From Bacteroidota bacterium (GTDB lineage Bacteria > Bacteroidota > Bacteroidia > Palsa-948), in NCBI GenBank assembly GCA_016195025.1, contig JACQAL010000068.1, positions 1 to 64,000 on the forward strand: a stretch of DNA of 64,000 nucleotides. Direction: 5' to 3'. Each line of letters opens with the position of its first letter. Positions within the stretch are counted from its first letter, which is position 1. The notes beneath the pieces are model-generated. The model was not told the origin of the DNA and searched no databases. It saw nothing but the letters and a program-made list of their open reading frames with translations. This document shows, piece by piece, positions 39,717 to 48,887 of this stretch. Both the position numbers and the translations under genes were made by a program.

Positions 39717-40655
39717 ATGAATCTCTCCATCGTCATCCCTCTTCTGAACGAAGAAGAATCGCTGCAGGAACTTTCTGATTGGATTGCGCGCGTGTGTTCA
39801 GCGAATAATTTTTCTTACGAACTAATTTATGTGGACGATGGAAGTTCGGATAACTCATGGAAAAAGATTCAGGAGATTGCTACGAAGAATAATAATGTAA
39901 AAGGAATCCGCCTTCAGCGCAACTACGGAAAATCTGCCGCGCTGCAACTGGGCTTTGAAGCCGCGCTGGGCGATGTGGTCATTACCATGGATGCCGACTT
40001 GCAGGATTCTCCCGATGAAATTCCCGGTTTATACAACATGATTTCGAAAGACGGATTCGATTTGATTTCCGGCTGGAAGCAAAAACGCTTTGACCCCTTT
40101 ACCAAAACAATTCCCACCAAACTTTTCAACTTTGCTACCCGGAAAATGTCGGGCATTCACCTGCACGATTTCAATTGCGGGTTGAAAGCATACCGCGCAA
40201 CTGTGGTGAAAAGCATTGAAGTGTTCGGAGAAATGCATCGCTACATTCCGGTGATTGCAAAGAAAGCCGGCTTCGGAAACATAGGGGAAAAGGTTGTGCA
40301 GCATCAGAAACGGAAATACGGAAAAACAAAATTCGGAATGGAGCGTTTCATCAACGGCTTTCTTGATTTGCTCACCATCAGTTTCATTTCCAAATTCGGA
40401 AAACGCCCCATGCACTTTTTCGGCTTGTGGGGAACAATTATTTTTTTTATCGGGTTTGGAATTGCCGTTTATCTCGCGGCAGCGAAAATTATTTTTGCCG
40501 AATATAAAATGACCGAGCGCCCGCTGTTTTATTTCGGTTTGCTTGCCATGATTCTCGGAACCATTTTATTTGTGGGCGGGTTTTTAGGCGAACTCGTTTC
40601 GCGAAATTCTCCTGTGAGAAATACATATCTCATCGAAAAAAAGATTGGAATTTGA
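39717..40655 (+). CDS. Family 2 glycosyltransferase (DPM1/ArnC type)
   Basis: 312 aa. The GT-A domain has VIPLLNEEESL, VDDGSSDNSW (nucleotide-binding Asp), MDADLQD (DxD-type metal site) and a YRATVVKSIEVFGEMHRYIP segment, as in dolichyl- or undecaprenyl-phosphate sugar transferases. Two C-terminal membrane helices (about 235-260 and 270-292) anchor it. It would transfer a sugar from a nucleotide donor to polyprenyl phosphate. First gene of a glycan cluster with GT9, GT4 and a WcaJ-like enzyme. Confidence 0.9.
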   Translation: MNLSIVIPLLNEEESLQELSDWIARVCSANNFSYELIYVDDGSSDNSWKKIQEIATKNNNVKGIRLQRNYGKSAALQLGFEAALGDVVITMDADLQDSPDEIPGLYNMISKDGFDLISGWKQKRFDPFTKTIPTKLFNFATRKMSGIHLHDFNCGLKAYRATVVKSIEVFGEMHRYIPVIAKKAGFGNIGEKVVQHQKRKYGKTKFGMERFINGFLDLLTISFISKFGKRPMHFFGLWGTIIFFIGFGIAVYLAAAKIIFAEYKMTERPLFYFGLLAMILGTILFVGGFLGELVSRNSPVRNTYLIEKKIGI

Positions 40656-40685
40656 TTTCATTAGTACCAATTAGTAATTTAGTAG

Positions 40686-41762
40686 ATGGAAATAAAATTC
40701 GACTGCCTTCATTTCAAAGGAGAAATTCCCTGCCTGCCGAACAAACTGCGCAACAAAGTTTGTCCCTCTTGCGATGAATACGAAAAAATTCAGACACGGA
40801 TCCTGATTATAAAATTGGGCGCAATCGGAGACGTGATGCGCTCCACTCCCCTGCTCCATCGTTTCAAAAAAGATTTTCCTTCTCCGCACATCACATGGAT
40901 TACGCACACGCCTGAAATTCTTCCGCGCAATTATGTAAATGATAATTATAAATTTGATTTTGCTTCCGTTTATAAAATTGAAAATACGGAATACGATATT
41001 GCAATCAACCTTGACAAAGACAAAGAAGCGTGCATGTTGCTGAAAAATGTGAAGGCAAAAAGAAAATTTGGTTTCACATGGGAAGACAATCATGTTGCGC
41101 CTGCCACTCCTCAGGCGGAGCATAAATTAATTACCGGTGTCTTTGACAACATTTCAAAAGAGAATACGAAAAATTATCTCGAAGAGATTTTTGAAATCTG
41201 CGGCATGAAGTTCAACGGAGAAAATTATCTTCTGAATTTCGATTCCAAACTTGCAGATAAATTTCAGTATATAAAAGAAAAAGCAAAAGGAAAAAAAATA
41301 ATCGGCTTGAACACCGGATGCGGCAAGCGCTGGCAAACGCGTTTATGGCCCGAAGAATACTGGCTCGAACTGATTAAAAAACTTCAGGCGGAAAATTATT
41401 TTCCTCTTTTACTAGGCGGACCCGATGAAGACGAAATGAATAAAAAATATTCTGCATCCACCGCTGCATTTTATCCCGGAACTTTTTCATTGCAGGAATT
41501 CATTGCGCTCACTTCTGTTTGCGATGCGGTGCTCACAGCCGTTTCCATGATGATGCACATTGCCATCGGGCTGAAAAAACCGCTTGTGCTCTTCAATAAT
41601 ATTTTTAACAGGCACGAGTTCTACCTTTATAATAACGGAGTAATCATTGAACCCGCTTCCGGCTGCGATGATTTTTACGGCAGCAAATGTTCGCGCGAAC
41701 GGCACTGCATGAAAGATATTCCGGTGGAAACAGTTTTTACTGCCATCAAGAAGTTTGTCTAA
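40686..41762 (+). CDS. Family 9 glycosyltransferase (heptosyltransferase-like)
   Basis: 358 aa. The GT-B fold starts after a cysteine-rich leader (Cys residues near 7, 16, 26 and 29, a possible metal knot) with ILIIKLGAIGDVMRSTPLL, the family signature. The donor domain has NTGCGKRWQTRLWPEEYW and GGPDE, typical of ADP-heptose:LPS transferases. The C-terminal part carries further Cys (SKCSRERHC). It acts in the cytoplasm on LPS core or a similar lipid-linked glycan; the true sugar is not known. Confidence 0.88.
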   Translation: MEIKFDCLHFKGEIPCLPNKLRNKVCPSCDEYEKIQTRILIIKLGAIGDVMRSTPLLHRFKKDFPSPHITWITHTPEILPRNYVNDNYKFDFASVYKIENTEYDIAINLDKDKEACMLLKNVKAKRKFGFTWEDNHVAPATPQAEHKLITGVFDNISKENTKNYLEEIFEICGMKFNGENYLLNFDSKLADKFQYIKEKAKGKKIIGLNTGCGKRWQTRLWPEEYWLELIKKLQAENYFPLLLGGPDEDEMNKKYSASTAAFYPGTFSLQEFIALTSVCDAVLTAVSMMMHIAIGLKKPLVLFNNIFNRHEFYLYNNGVIIEPASGCDDFYGSKCSRERHCMKDIPVETVFTAIKKFV

Positions 41763-41777
41763 CCTGAAACCAGAAAC

Positions 41778-42896
41778 TTGAAACTCGCTTACCTTTCCAC
41801 TTTCTACCCTTTCCGTGGCGGCATTGCGCAGTTCAATGCTTCGTTGTATCGCGCGTTTGAAAAAAACAATTCTGTAAAAGCATTCACGTTCACGCGGCAG
41901 TATCCCGATTTTCTTTTTCCCGGAGAAACACAAATGGTAACAGAAAAAGATAAGGCGGATAAAATTCCTTCTGAAAGAATTTTAGACAGCATCAATCCTC
42001 TCTCTTATTTTACCGCTGCAAAAAAAATAAATTCATTCGCGCCTGATGTTATGCTGATGAAATACTGGCTCAGTTACATGGCGCCTTCGCTCGGCACGGT
42101 TGCAAAAAAAGTGAAGAAGAATGCAAAAGTGATTACAATTCTTGATAACGTAATTCCACACGAAAAAAAAATCTTTGACGCTGCCTTTACAAAATATTTC
42201 CTGAAACAAAACCACGGCTTCGTGGTGATGAGCGATGCAGTGAAAAATGATTTACTGAAACTTTTGCCCGGTGCAAAATATATTTTTCATCCTCATCCTT
42301 TGTACAATCATTTTGGAAATAAAGTGGATGCTACAGAGGCAAAAAGAAAACTCAACATTTCGGAAAATAAAAAAGTTATTTTATTCTTCGGCTTCATCCG
42401 CGATTATAAAGGACTGGATTTGCTGATTGAAGCCATGACCAAATTAAACGATGAATATATTTTAGTGATTGCCGGAGAGGTTTACGGCCCTTTTGAAAAA
42501 TATGAAAAGCAAATTGAAAGTTTGAATAGTAAAAATGAAATTGCGCTGCATGTCCGCTACATCAGCGATGAAGAAGTGCCTTTGTTTTTTTCTTCGGCAG
42601 ATGTTTGCGTGCTGCCATACAAGTCGGCAACGCAGAGCGGAATAACGTCCATTGCCTATCATTTCGATTTGCCGCTGATTGCGACTGATACCGGAGGATT
42701 AAAGGAAAGCATCCATCACAACAAAACCGGAATCATCGTTGATTCTCCCGATTCAACTTTAATTGCCGATGCAATCAAAAAATATTTTTCAGAAAACCTG
42801 AAAGAAAAATTCCGGGAAGAAATAAAATTGCTTAAGAATAATTTATCGTGGGATTCGCTGGCAAACGCAATAATTGATTTCAGCAAAAGTTTATAA
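41778..42896 (+). CDS. Family 4 glycosyltransferase, TTG start
   Basis: 372 aa. The conserved N-terminus KLAYLSTFYPFRGGIAQFN begins directly at a TTG codon (41778); there is no in-frame ATG upstream and the next Met is about 54 residues in, so TTG is the likely start. The second Rossmann domain carries FFGFIRDYKGLDLLIEA, the VLPYKSATQSGI segment and a TDTGGLKE motif (donor diphosphate and E-x7-E like region). It would add a sugar from a nucleotide donor in glycan assembly. It lies 15 bp after the GT9 gene and is followed convergently by pcm. Confidence 0.9.
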   Translation: MKLAYLSTFYPFRGGIAQFNASLYRAFEKNNSVKAFTFTRQYPDFLFPGETQMVTEKDKADKIPSERILDSINPLSYFTAAKKINSFAPDVMLMKYWLSYMAPSLGTVAKKVKKNAKVITILDNVIPHEKKIFDAAFTKYFLKQNHGFVVMSDAVKNDLLKLLPGAKYIFHPHPLYNHFGNKVDATEAKRKLNISENKKVILFFGFIRDYKGLDLLIEAMTKLNDEYILVIAGEVYGPFEKYEKQIESLNSKNEIALHVRYISDEEVPLFFSSADVCVLPYKSATQSGITSIAYHFDLPLIATDTGGLKESIHHNKTGIIVDSPDSTLIADAIKKYFSENLKEKFREEIKLLKNNLSWDSLANAIIDFSKSL

Positions 42897-42898
42897 CG

Positions 42899-43564
42899 CT
42901 ATTTATTTTTCTCGGTGAGCATCGGTACAAAACGAAAATATCCGTGCTCGGTTTCTTTGTACTCCGAAGCCGATATTTTTTCAATCAAAACCATTTTCTG
43001 CATATCACCTTTCCCGACAGGAATCACCAATCTTCCTCCAACTTTCAATTGTTCTTTCAGCGGTTCGGGAATATAAGGCGCGCCAGCCGTTACCAGAACT
43101 TTATCAAACGGTGCGAATGCTTCCATTCCTTTGTAGCCGTCTCCGTAAAACATTTTCGGAACGTATCCCATTCGCGCAAGAATAATTTTTGTTTTATCAA
43201 ACAATTCTTTCTGCCGCTCAATGGTAAAAACTTTTGCGCCCATTTCGAGCAGCACACAGGTTTGATAACCGCTGCCGGTTCCAATCTCTAAAACTTTTTC
43301 TCCGCTTTTTATTTCGAGCAACTGCGTTTGAACAGCAACCGTGTAGGGCTGCGAAATGGTTTGTCCCGCAGCAATGGGAAATGCTTTGTCTTCGTAAGCA
43401 TGTTGAATAAAAGTAGTGTTGAAAAAAAAATGGCGCGGAACTTTTCCGATTGCATTCAAAAGATTTATATCGGTAATTCCTTTTTCAGCAAGCAACTTTA
43501 CCAGCCGCGCGCGCATGCCCTGATGAATGGGTTCATCTTTCAATTGATTGGGAGAAACGGGCAT
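42899..43564 (-). CDS. pcm: Protein-L-isoaspartate O-methyltransferase
   Basis: 221 aa. S-adenosylmethionine-dependent repair of isoaspartyl residues. Visible are the family's PRHFFF region, GQTISQPYTVA (substrate motif), motif I VLEIGTGSGYQT and the post-I GAKVFTIERQ, then FYGDGYKG and a VTAGAPYIPEPL segment. All are intact and the length is typical. It is convergent with GT4 (2 bp apart) and divergent from the Gfo/Idh gene. Confidence 0.95.
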   Translation of the reverse strand: MPVSPNQLKDEPIHQGMRARLVKLLAEKGITDINLLNAIGKVPRHFFFNTTFIQHAYEDKAFPIAAGQTISQPYTVAVQTQLLEIKSGEKVLEIGTGSGYQTCVLLEMGAKVFTIERQKELFDKTKIILARMGYVPKMFYGDGYKGMEAFAPFDKVLVTAGAPYIPEPLKEQLKVGGRLVIPVGKGDMQKMVLIEKISASEYKETEHGYFRFVPMLTEKNK

Positions 43565-43578
43565 TCTCTTTGAATGAT

Positions 43579-43586
43579 TATTTTTG
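43579..43586 (+). promoter_or_regulatory. -7 box TATTTTTG for the Gfo/Idh gene
   Basis: Perfect TAnnTTTG, 21 bp before the ATG at 43608; supports that start over the upstream in-frame ATG at 43584. Confidence 0.6.
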
Positions 43587-43607
43587 CAGGCAAATCTACA
43601 ACGATTT

Positions 43608-44594
43608 ATGATTAAGATTGGATTGTTCGGAGTTGGGCATCTCGGGAAAATTCATTTGAAACTTCTCAGGGAGATTCCGCAGTTTCAAGTTGCAGGTTTC
43701 TTTGACGTTGATAAACAAAAGTCACAGCAGGTTCAACAGGAATATAATATCACTGCATTTAATTCGGAAGAGGAATTGATTTCAAACTGCGATGCGATTG
43801 ATATTGTAACTCCCACCATTTCTCACTATGAAATTGCAACAAAGGCGCTGAAAAAATTCAAACATATTTTTATTGAGAAGCCGCTTGCAAATACGCTGGA
43901 AGAAGCAAAACAAATTGCTTCTCTTTCAAAAGAAGTAAAAGTGAAAGCGCAAGTCGGGCATGTGGAGCGTTTCAACCCGGCTTTTCTTTCGGTGCAAAAA
44001 TATTTTGATAACCCTATGTTTATTGAAACGCATCGTCTTGCTCAATTCAATCCGCGCGGCACCGATGTTTCGGTTGTGCTGGATTTAATGATTCACGACA
44101 TAGATATTGTGCTGAGCGTAATTAAATCGAACATAAAAAAAATTAATGCGAGCGGGGTGGCAGTGGTGAGCGATACGCCCGATATCTGCAACGCCCGAAT
44201 TGAATTTGAAAATGGCGCAGTGGCAAACATAACTGCCAGCAGAATTTCCATGAAGAACATGCGCAAGAGCCGGTTTTTTCAGCGCGATGCCTACATCTCT
44301 GTGGATTTTTTAGAAAAGAAAACAGAAGTCATCCGCATGAAATCAATTTCCAAAGAACCCGATGACCCGTTTGCCATTACGATTGACTTAGCCGGAAAAG
44401 GAATGAAACAAATTTTTTTCGACAATCCAAAAGTGGAAGAAACCAATGCAATAAAAATGGAACTTGAATCGTTTGCTGATTCTATTCTTAACAACAAACC
44501 AACTGCCGTCAGCGCAGAAGACGGTTATCGCGCGCTTGAAGTCGGATATAAAATAATGGAGAAAGCAATGCTTACTACTGTTTCCACAAATTAA
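43608..44594 (+). CDS. Gfo/Idh/MocA-family oxidoreductase
   Basis: 328 aa from ATG at 43608, where the Rossmann fold begins (KIGLFGVGHLGKIHLKLL). EKPLANT is the family motif near residue 90. The second domain begins near GHVERFNPAFL and has LMIHDIDIVLS, where the His is in the place of the catalytic residue. It uses NAD(P)H to modify a sugar, often a UDP- or dTDP-sugar in glycan clusters. The neighbouring glycosyltransferases support that role; the substrate is not known. Three bp ahead of the lipoprotein gene. Confidence 0.88.
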   Translation: MIKIGLFGVGHLGKIHLKLLREIPQFQVAGFFDVDKQKSQQVQQEYNITAFNSEEELISNCDAIDIVTPTISHYEIATKALKKFKHIFIEKPLANTLEEAKQIASLSKEVKVKAQVGHVERFNPAFLSVQKYFDNPMFIETHRLAQFNPRGTDVSVVLDLMIHDIDIVLSVIKSNIKKINASGVAVVSDTPDICNARIEFENGAVANITASRISMKNMRKSRFFQRDAYISVDFLEKKTEVIRMKSISKEPDDPFAITIDLAGKGMKQIFFDNPKVEETNAIKMELESFADSILNNKPTAVSAEDGYRALEVGYKIMEKAMLTTVSTN

Positions 44595-44597
44595 AAA

Positions 44598-45437
44598 ATG
44601 AAAAACAAAATTTATTTTTTCCTCTTCTGGGTTTTATGTATTTCCTGCCACAAAGAAGTTCCCATTCCTTCCTACATTCATATAGATAAAATGAATCTTA
44701 CAACATTATCCACGCAGGGAACCAATTCGCAAAAAATAGTTGACGCCTGGGTGTATGTTGACAATGACCTGATAGGTGCATTTGAAATGCCGTGCACCTT
44801 TCCTGTTTTATACAGCGGAAAACACACAGTGAAAATTTTTCCAGGCATAAAAGAAAACGGAGTTGCTGCTACACGAATTCAATATCCGTTTTATTCCGAT
44901 TATGAAACCGATGTAACCTTGACAGCAGGACAAAAAACTTTTCTTACACCAACCATAACGTACTCTCCGATTGCAAATTTTCTCTGGCTCGAAGATTTTG
45001 AAGCCGCCACGCACACCTTATGCAAAAGCGATTTCTCCAATGACACAACCTATATAAAAATCACGAAAAACATATCCGAAGTTTTTGAAGGAACCGGCAG
45101 CGGGAAAGTAGAACTCACCAGCGGTGGTTATTATGGCGTGAGTTGCAGCAAATATGCAGTTGCATCCAGCGGAAATATTTTTCTTGAATTAAATTATAAT
45201 TGCAACACGGAGTTTACCATTGGCATTCAGGCGTATGATTCCGGAAACAATTTATTGCTTCAAACCGGCATAGTGGCATTGCTTCCCACCACCGGATGGG
45301 ACAAAGCGTATGTGAACCTTGCCACTACGCTTCGCAACGCAGGCGCTGAAAAGTTTGCTGTTTATATTGCCATGAAAAAAGATGATAACCTTTCTTCTTC
45401 CTATTTATATATAGATAACCTCAAGGTTATAGATTAG
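44598..45437 (+). CDS. Putative lipoprotein of unknown function
   Basis: 279 aa. A hydrophobic signal ends in an ISC lipobox near residue 17, so a lipoprotein is likely. Residues 30-115 resemble a PEGA-like beta domain (DAWVYVDNDLIGAFEMPCTFPVLYSGKHTVKI), and 135-279 look like a carbohydrate-binding-type beta sandwich (FLWLEDFEAATH, YVNLATTLRNAG, YLYIDNLKVID). It follows the Gfo/Idh gene by 3 bp and precedes the WcaJ-like gene. Perhaps it belongs to surface-glycan work, but no function can be read off. Confidence 0.75.
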   Translation: MKNKIYFFLFWVLCISCHKEVPIPSYIHIDKMNLTTLSTQGTNSQKIVDAWVYVDNDLIGAFEMPCTFPVLYSGKHTVKIFPGIKENGVAATRIQYPFYSDYETDVTLTAGQKTFLTPTITYSPIANFLWLEDFEAATHTLCKSDFSNDTTYIKITKNISEVFEGTGSGKVELTSGGYYGVSCSKYAVASSGNIFLELNYNCNTEFTIGIQAYDSGNNLLLQTGIVALLPTTGWDKAYVNLATTLRNAGAEKFAVYIAMKKDDNLSSSYLYIDNLKVID

Positions 45438-45458
45438 GTGTTTATTATTTGTTAATAA

Positions 45459-45497
45459 CTTCGCAGCGCCTTATGCAATAAAAAAAATGCGAAGGCG
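45459..45497 (+). promoter_or_regulatory. Mutually exclusive stems before the WcaJ-like gene
   Basis: cttcgca (45459-45465) can pair with tgcgaag (45488-45494), or cgcctt (45467-45472) with aaggcg (45492-45497); the two pairings compete. They lie 22 bp ahead of the ATG and could act as a leader switch; no other evidence. Confidence 0.3.
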
Positions 45498-45518
45498 TTT
45501 GCGCAACAATGCTTTTTC

Positions 45519-46943
45519 ATGCGGGATAAAACTTTACAGATACTCAAACATATTGTTGCCGATTTGTTCACTGCGGGCGCAGCATGGACAGCATTTTATT
45601 TTTTCCGGAAAGTTTATATAGAAAGCGCAAAGTACCACCAGCATATTCCCATTGAGTTCGGAAAAAAATTTTATTTAGGGTTATTGATAATTCCTTTTTT
45701 CTGGTTTGCGTTGTATGCTTCCACAGGCGCTTACAAAGATGTTTATAGGAAATCACGCTTAAAGGAACTTGGGCAAACTCTTCTTATTTCTCTCATTGGT
45801 GTAATTGTAATTTTCTTTACATTAATTCTTGACGATGAAATTATAACTTATAAAACCTATTACGAATCTTTCCTGGCAATTTTTTCACTGCATTTTTTAT
45901 TTACATTCTCTGTACGGTTTCTTCTTGTAAGCAACACCGTTCATAAAGTTCACAACCGGATTATTGGTTTCAATACGCTTTTAGTAGGAAGCAATGAAGA
46001 AGCATGGAAAATTTTTAACGAGATGGAAAGCCAGAAAAAATCTTCCGGAAATAAATTCATCGGGTTTGTAATGGTGGACGATAAAAACGGTTACTCTCAT
46101 AAACTTCAGCAAAAAGTTTCTTGCCTTGGAAATATTAATAATATTCAATCTAGCATCCGGGAAAAAAATGTGGAAGAAGTAATCATTGCCATTGAATCAT
46201 CGGAGCATGAGAGTTTGGGAAAAATCATCAGCGAACTGGAAGATACTTCCGCCAGCATAAAAATTATTCCCGACATGTACGATATTTTATCCGGGCAGGT
46301 GAAAATGGGCAACGTGCTCGGCACTCCTCTCATAGAAATCTCGAGAGAAATTATGCCCGTATGGCAGCAAACGCTCAAGCGCATGATTGATATTGTTGTT
46401 TCCGTTTTTGTGCTGGTTATTTTCAGCCCGGTATTCGCAGTGGTTTCTCTCATAGTAAAGTTCGGTTCTCCGGGAAAAATAATTTACAGCCACGAGCGAA
46501 TCGGAAGGCACGGAGTTCCATTTATGATTCATAAATTCCGTTCAATGGTTGACAATGCGGAAGAAAACGGTCCGCAGCTTTCCAGCAGCAATGACCCGCG
46601 CATTACACGCTTCGGAAAATTTATGCGCAGAACCCGCCTCGATGAACTGCCGCAGTTTTACAATGTGCTGATTGGCGAAATGTCCATTGTCGGTCCGCGT
46701 CCTGAACGCCAGCATTTCATTGACCAGATTTTACAACGCGCTCCGCATTACAAACATTTGTTGAAAGTGCGCCCGGGCATCACTTCGTGGGGACAGGTGA
46801 AATACGGTTATGCGGAAAATGTTGACCAGATGACTGAGCGCCTTAAGTTCGACATTATCTATATTGAAAACATGTCGCTCGCGCTTGATTTCAAAATCCT
46901 GATTTATACTGTGATGATTATTCTGCAGGGAAGAGGAAAATAA
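45519..46943 (+). CDS. Undecaprenyl-phosphate sugar phosphotransferase (WcaJ-like)
   Basis: 474 aa. The N-terminal half has four to five membrane helices (within residues 10-135) and a Rossmann-like middle domain (145-250). The C-terminal Bac_transf domain begins LKRMIDIVVSVFVLVIFSPV and has the KFRSM and DELPQFYNVL catalytic motifs and SIVGPRPER. It starts a lipid-linked glycan by moving sugar-1-phosphate onto undecaprenyl phosphate. Which sugar is not known. It closes the glycan cluster and ends 1 bp before the convergent beta-helix gene. Confidence 0.93.
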   Translation: MRDKTLQILKHIVADLFTAGAAWTAFYFFRKVYIESAKYHQHIPIEFGKKFYLGLLIIPFFWFALYASTGAYKDVYRKSRLKELGQTLLISLIGVIVIFFTLILDDEIITYKTYYESFLAIFSLHFLFTFSVRFLLVSNTVHKVHNRIIGFNTLLVGSNEEAWKIFNEMESQKKSSGNKFIGFVMVDDKNGYSHKLQQKVSCLGNINNIQSSIREKNVEEVIIAIESSEHESLGKIISELEDTSASIKIIPDMYDILSGQVKMGNVLGTPLIEISREIMPVWQQTLKRMIDIVVSVFVLVIFSPVFAVVSLIVKFGSPGKIIYSHERIGRHGVPFMIHKFRSMVDNAEENGPQLSSSNDPRITRFGKFMRRTRLDELPQFYNVLIGEMSIVGPRPERQHFIDQILQRAPHYKHLLKVRPGITSWGQVKYGYAENVDQMTERLKFDIIYIENMSLALDFKILIYTVMIILQGRGK

Positions 46944-48371
46944 TTACTGCAGAAAAAATATTCCTGTCTTTCTCTGCTCTCCCGAAATAATTTCCAGAAT
47001 ATAAATTCCGGATTCAAATTTTGAAATGTCTATTTCGGATTTTCCTCTAGATATTTTTTCTTCTTTCAGGTTTCTTCCATTCAAGTCAATAATTTTTGCT
47101 GAAGCATTTTTTTCTGAATCATAAAAGAGATTTAATGTTTTATTCGAAATAAAAAAACTGAAATTAAAATCAGATGTGTTTTCTAAAATTCCATTTGCCG
47201 AAACATACTCGTGCGCACCAACATCAATCACACCTGAAATATTTCTTGGAATATTATTCGCAGGATGAGAATACTCAAGCGCTGGAGTCAAGTTGTAACC
47301 GTTGCTTGCAGTTCCGGCATTTGCTCCTGCATTAATCGCTCCAGAACCTGCAGTGAGATGATAATCGTAATTTGAAGCGTTTACAAATCCGCAGTTCGCA
47401 ATAGTTGTTACAACCCAGTTTTTCATAGTGTCAATGGTGGTTGCTGAGCCGCTTAATAACGTTCCGGGTCCGGCAAAAATATTATTGTATGCTTTGTACA
47501 AATCCATTCCCGTTTGAAGCGTAATAAAAGTTCCGTTGCTTTTATCATTCACCACCGTATTATTGATGAAATAAAAATTATTGGGAGCGGGGTTTGTTAA
47601 ACCTTCCAATCCGTATTCAATAATGCCTGAGTTGGTGGAGTTGGGTCCCTGCTCAATAATATTTCCCATCACGATTGCCATGCCTCCGTTGGGTAAATCC
47701 ATTTCGCGGCTGGCATCGCCTGTTGCTTCATTGCTGAAACGGTTATACAAAATATAATTTACACTAGCGCGTGATTTCAATTCATGCCCTATGGAAGCAA
47801 GATGAGAATAGTTGTAACGAAAAATCAACGTGTCGCTGTGATTGATGTAAAGATTGTGCGAATAGCCATCGCCATATCCATTGTGCGCAAACTCTGTGAA
47901 CTCAATTAAAATTGGAGAAGTGCTAACACCGTTGTCTAAAATGCCATCATCATTGTCGTGAAAATAACAGTTACGAATGGTAATGCCCGATGCTTCAAAG
48001 CGAATGCCCGCCCAGTTTTTGCTGTTTCCAACCACATCGTGGCAGTGGAGGAATTCAATATACTCAACCGTACAATTGTTTCCGTCAATCACAAAAATTC
48101 CTTTCTGCCCGTAAGAAGTATTGTTCGCATCAAGCGTTGCCATTCCATTCACTCCGCGGATAAGTAAATTATTTGCTGTCCATTTGCAGACATCGCCTGT
48201 GTAAGTCGCAGCGTCAATTGAAACAGTATCTCCACTCGCAACAAGCGTTGAAACCTGGCTCGGCATTGTATAAGTTTTTGCAGGACCAACGAGCCAATTG
48301 ACTGCATGGCACATGTAAGAGGTCAGATGGAAGATGGAAAAAACAAAAAGCGAAAGAGTAAATTTTTTCAT
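46944..48371 (-). CDS. Secreted right-handed beta-helix protein with T9SS C-terminal domain
   Basis: 475 aa from ATG at 48371, giving a signal peptide (residues 1-24). The middle (about 40-330) has the Asn/Gly-rich repeat pattern of parallel beta-helix enzymes (pectate lyase-like): many NN, GI-rich and N-x-F repeats such as FEASGITIRNCYFHDNDDGI and RYNYSH. The last 85 residues match the Por-secretion tail, with AKIIDLNGRNLKEEKI and SGIYILEIISGEQRKTGIF. It is therefore exported by the type IX system and kept on, or released from, the surface. Substrate unknown. Confidence 0.88.
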   Translation of the reverse strand: MKKFTLSLFVFSIFHLTSYMCHAVNWLVGPAKTYTMPSQVSTLVASGDTVSIDAATYTGDVCKWTANNLLIRGVNGMATLDANNTSYGQKGIFVIDGNNCTVEYIEFLHCHDVVGNSKNWAGIRFEASGITIRNCYFHDNDDGILDNGVSTSPILIEFTEFAHNGYGDGYSHNLYINHSDTLIFRYNYSHLASIGHELKSRASVNYILYNRFSNEATGDASREMDLPNGGMAIVMGNIIEQGPNSTNSGIIEYGLEGLTNPAPNNFYFINNTVVNDKSNGTFITLQTGMDLYKAYNNIFAGPGTLLSGSATTIDTMKNWVVTTIANCGFVNASNYDYHLTAGSGAINAGANAGTASNGYNLTPALEYSHPANNIPRNISGVIDVGAHEYVSANGILENTSDFNFSFFISNKTLNLFYDSEKNASAKIIDLNGRNLKEEKISRGKSEIDISKFESGIYILEIISGEQRKTGIFFLQ

Positions 48372-48457
48372 GATGTGAATTTTTGCCGAAGGTATGTTTC
48401 GCAAAAGAATTCTCCAAATAAAAGATTGCCAGAGTAAAGCGATTATTTGATGCCGAA

Positions 48458-48886
48458 TTATAATCTTTTCAGAAAATGAAAACCTCTTGCAGTATATCCT
48501 TCGCGCCAGTAAAATTTATGGCCGGAGAAATTTTCCACGTACGCATCAAGCATAATTGTTTTGCAACCGTTACACTTTCCCTCTTTTTCCAGCCACTTGA
48601 AAAGTTTTTTACCGACTCCTTTCGAACGGTAATTTTTATCTATGACAACATTATCCGGCTCAATGTATTTATCGCTGTAAAGTTTTGTTGCAATCCAGAA
48701 ACCGGAAATGCCAATGCATTTTTTTCCGTCAAACACACCAACCATTCTATATCCCTGCTTCAACATTTCAGGAAGTATCCGCCTGAAATCTTTTTTCTTT
48801 GCGTTTGCGCTTAATTGTTTTAGGAGAGGAAACTGAAGAAGCATTTCTTCTTTGGAAAGTTCGCGGATAATAAAATTGGAATTCAT
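48458..48886 (-). CDS. GNAT-family N-acetyltransferase
   Basis: 142 aa. The acetyl-CoA loop SKGVGKKLFKWLE (R/QxxGxG/A form) follows the VVIDKNYR strand; MLDAYVENFSGHKFYWREGY is the typical final strand-helix (the NxxxxxFY-type motif). No relative was recognised that gives the substrate. It lies 1 bp after the E1 gene on the same strand and may share its transcript. Confidence 0.88.
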   Translation of the reverse strand: MNSNFIIRELSKEEMLLQFPLLKQLSANAKKKDFRRILPEMLKQGYRMVGVFDGKKCIGISGFWIATKLYSDKYIEPDNVVIDKNYRSKGVGKKLFKWLEKEGKCNGCKTIMLDAYVENFSGHKFYWREGYTARGFHFLKRL

Positions 48887-48887
48887 C

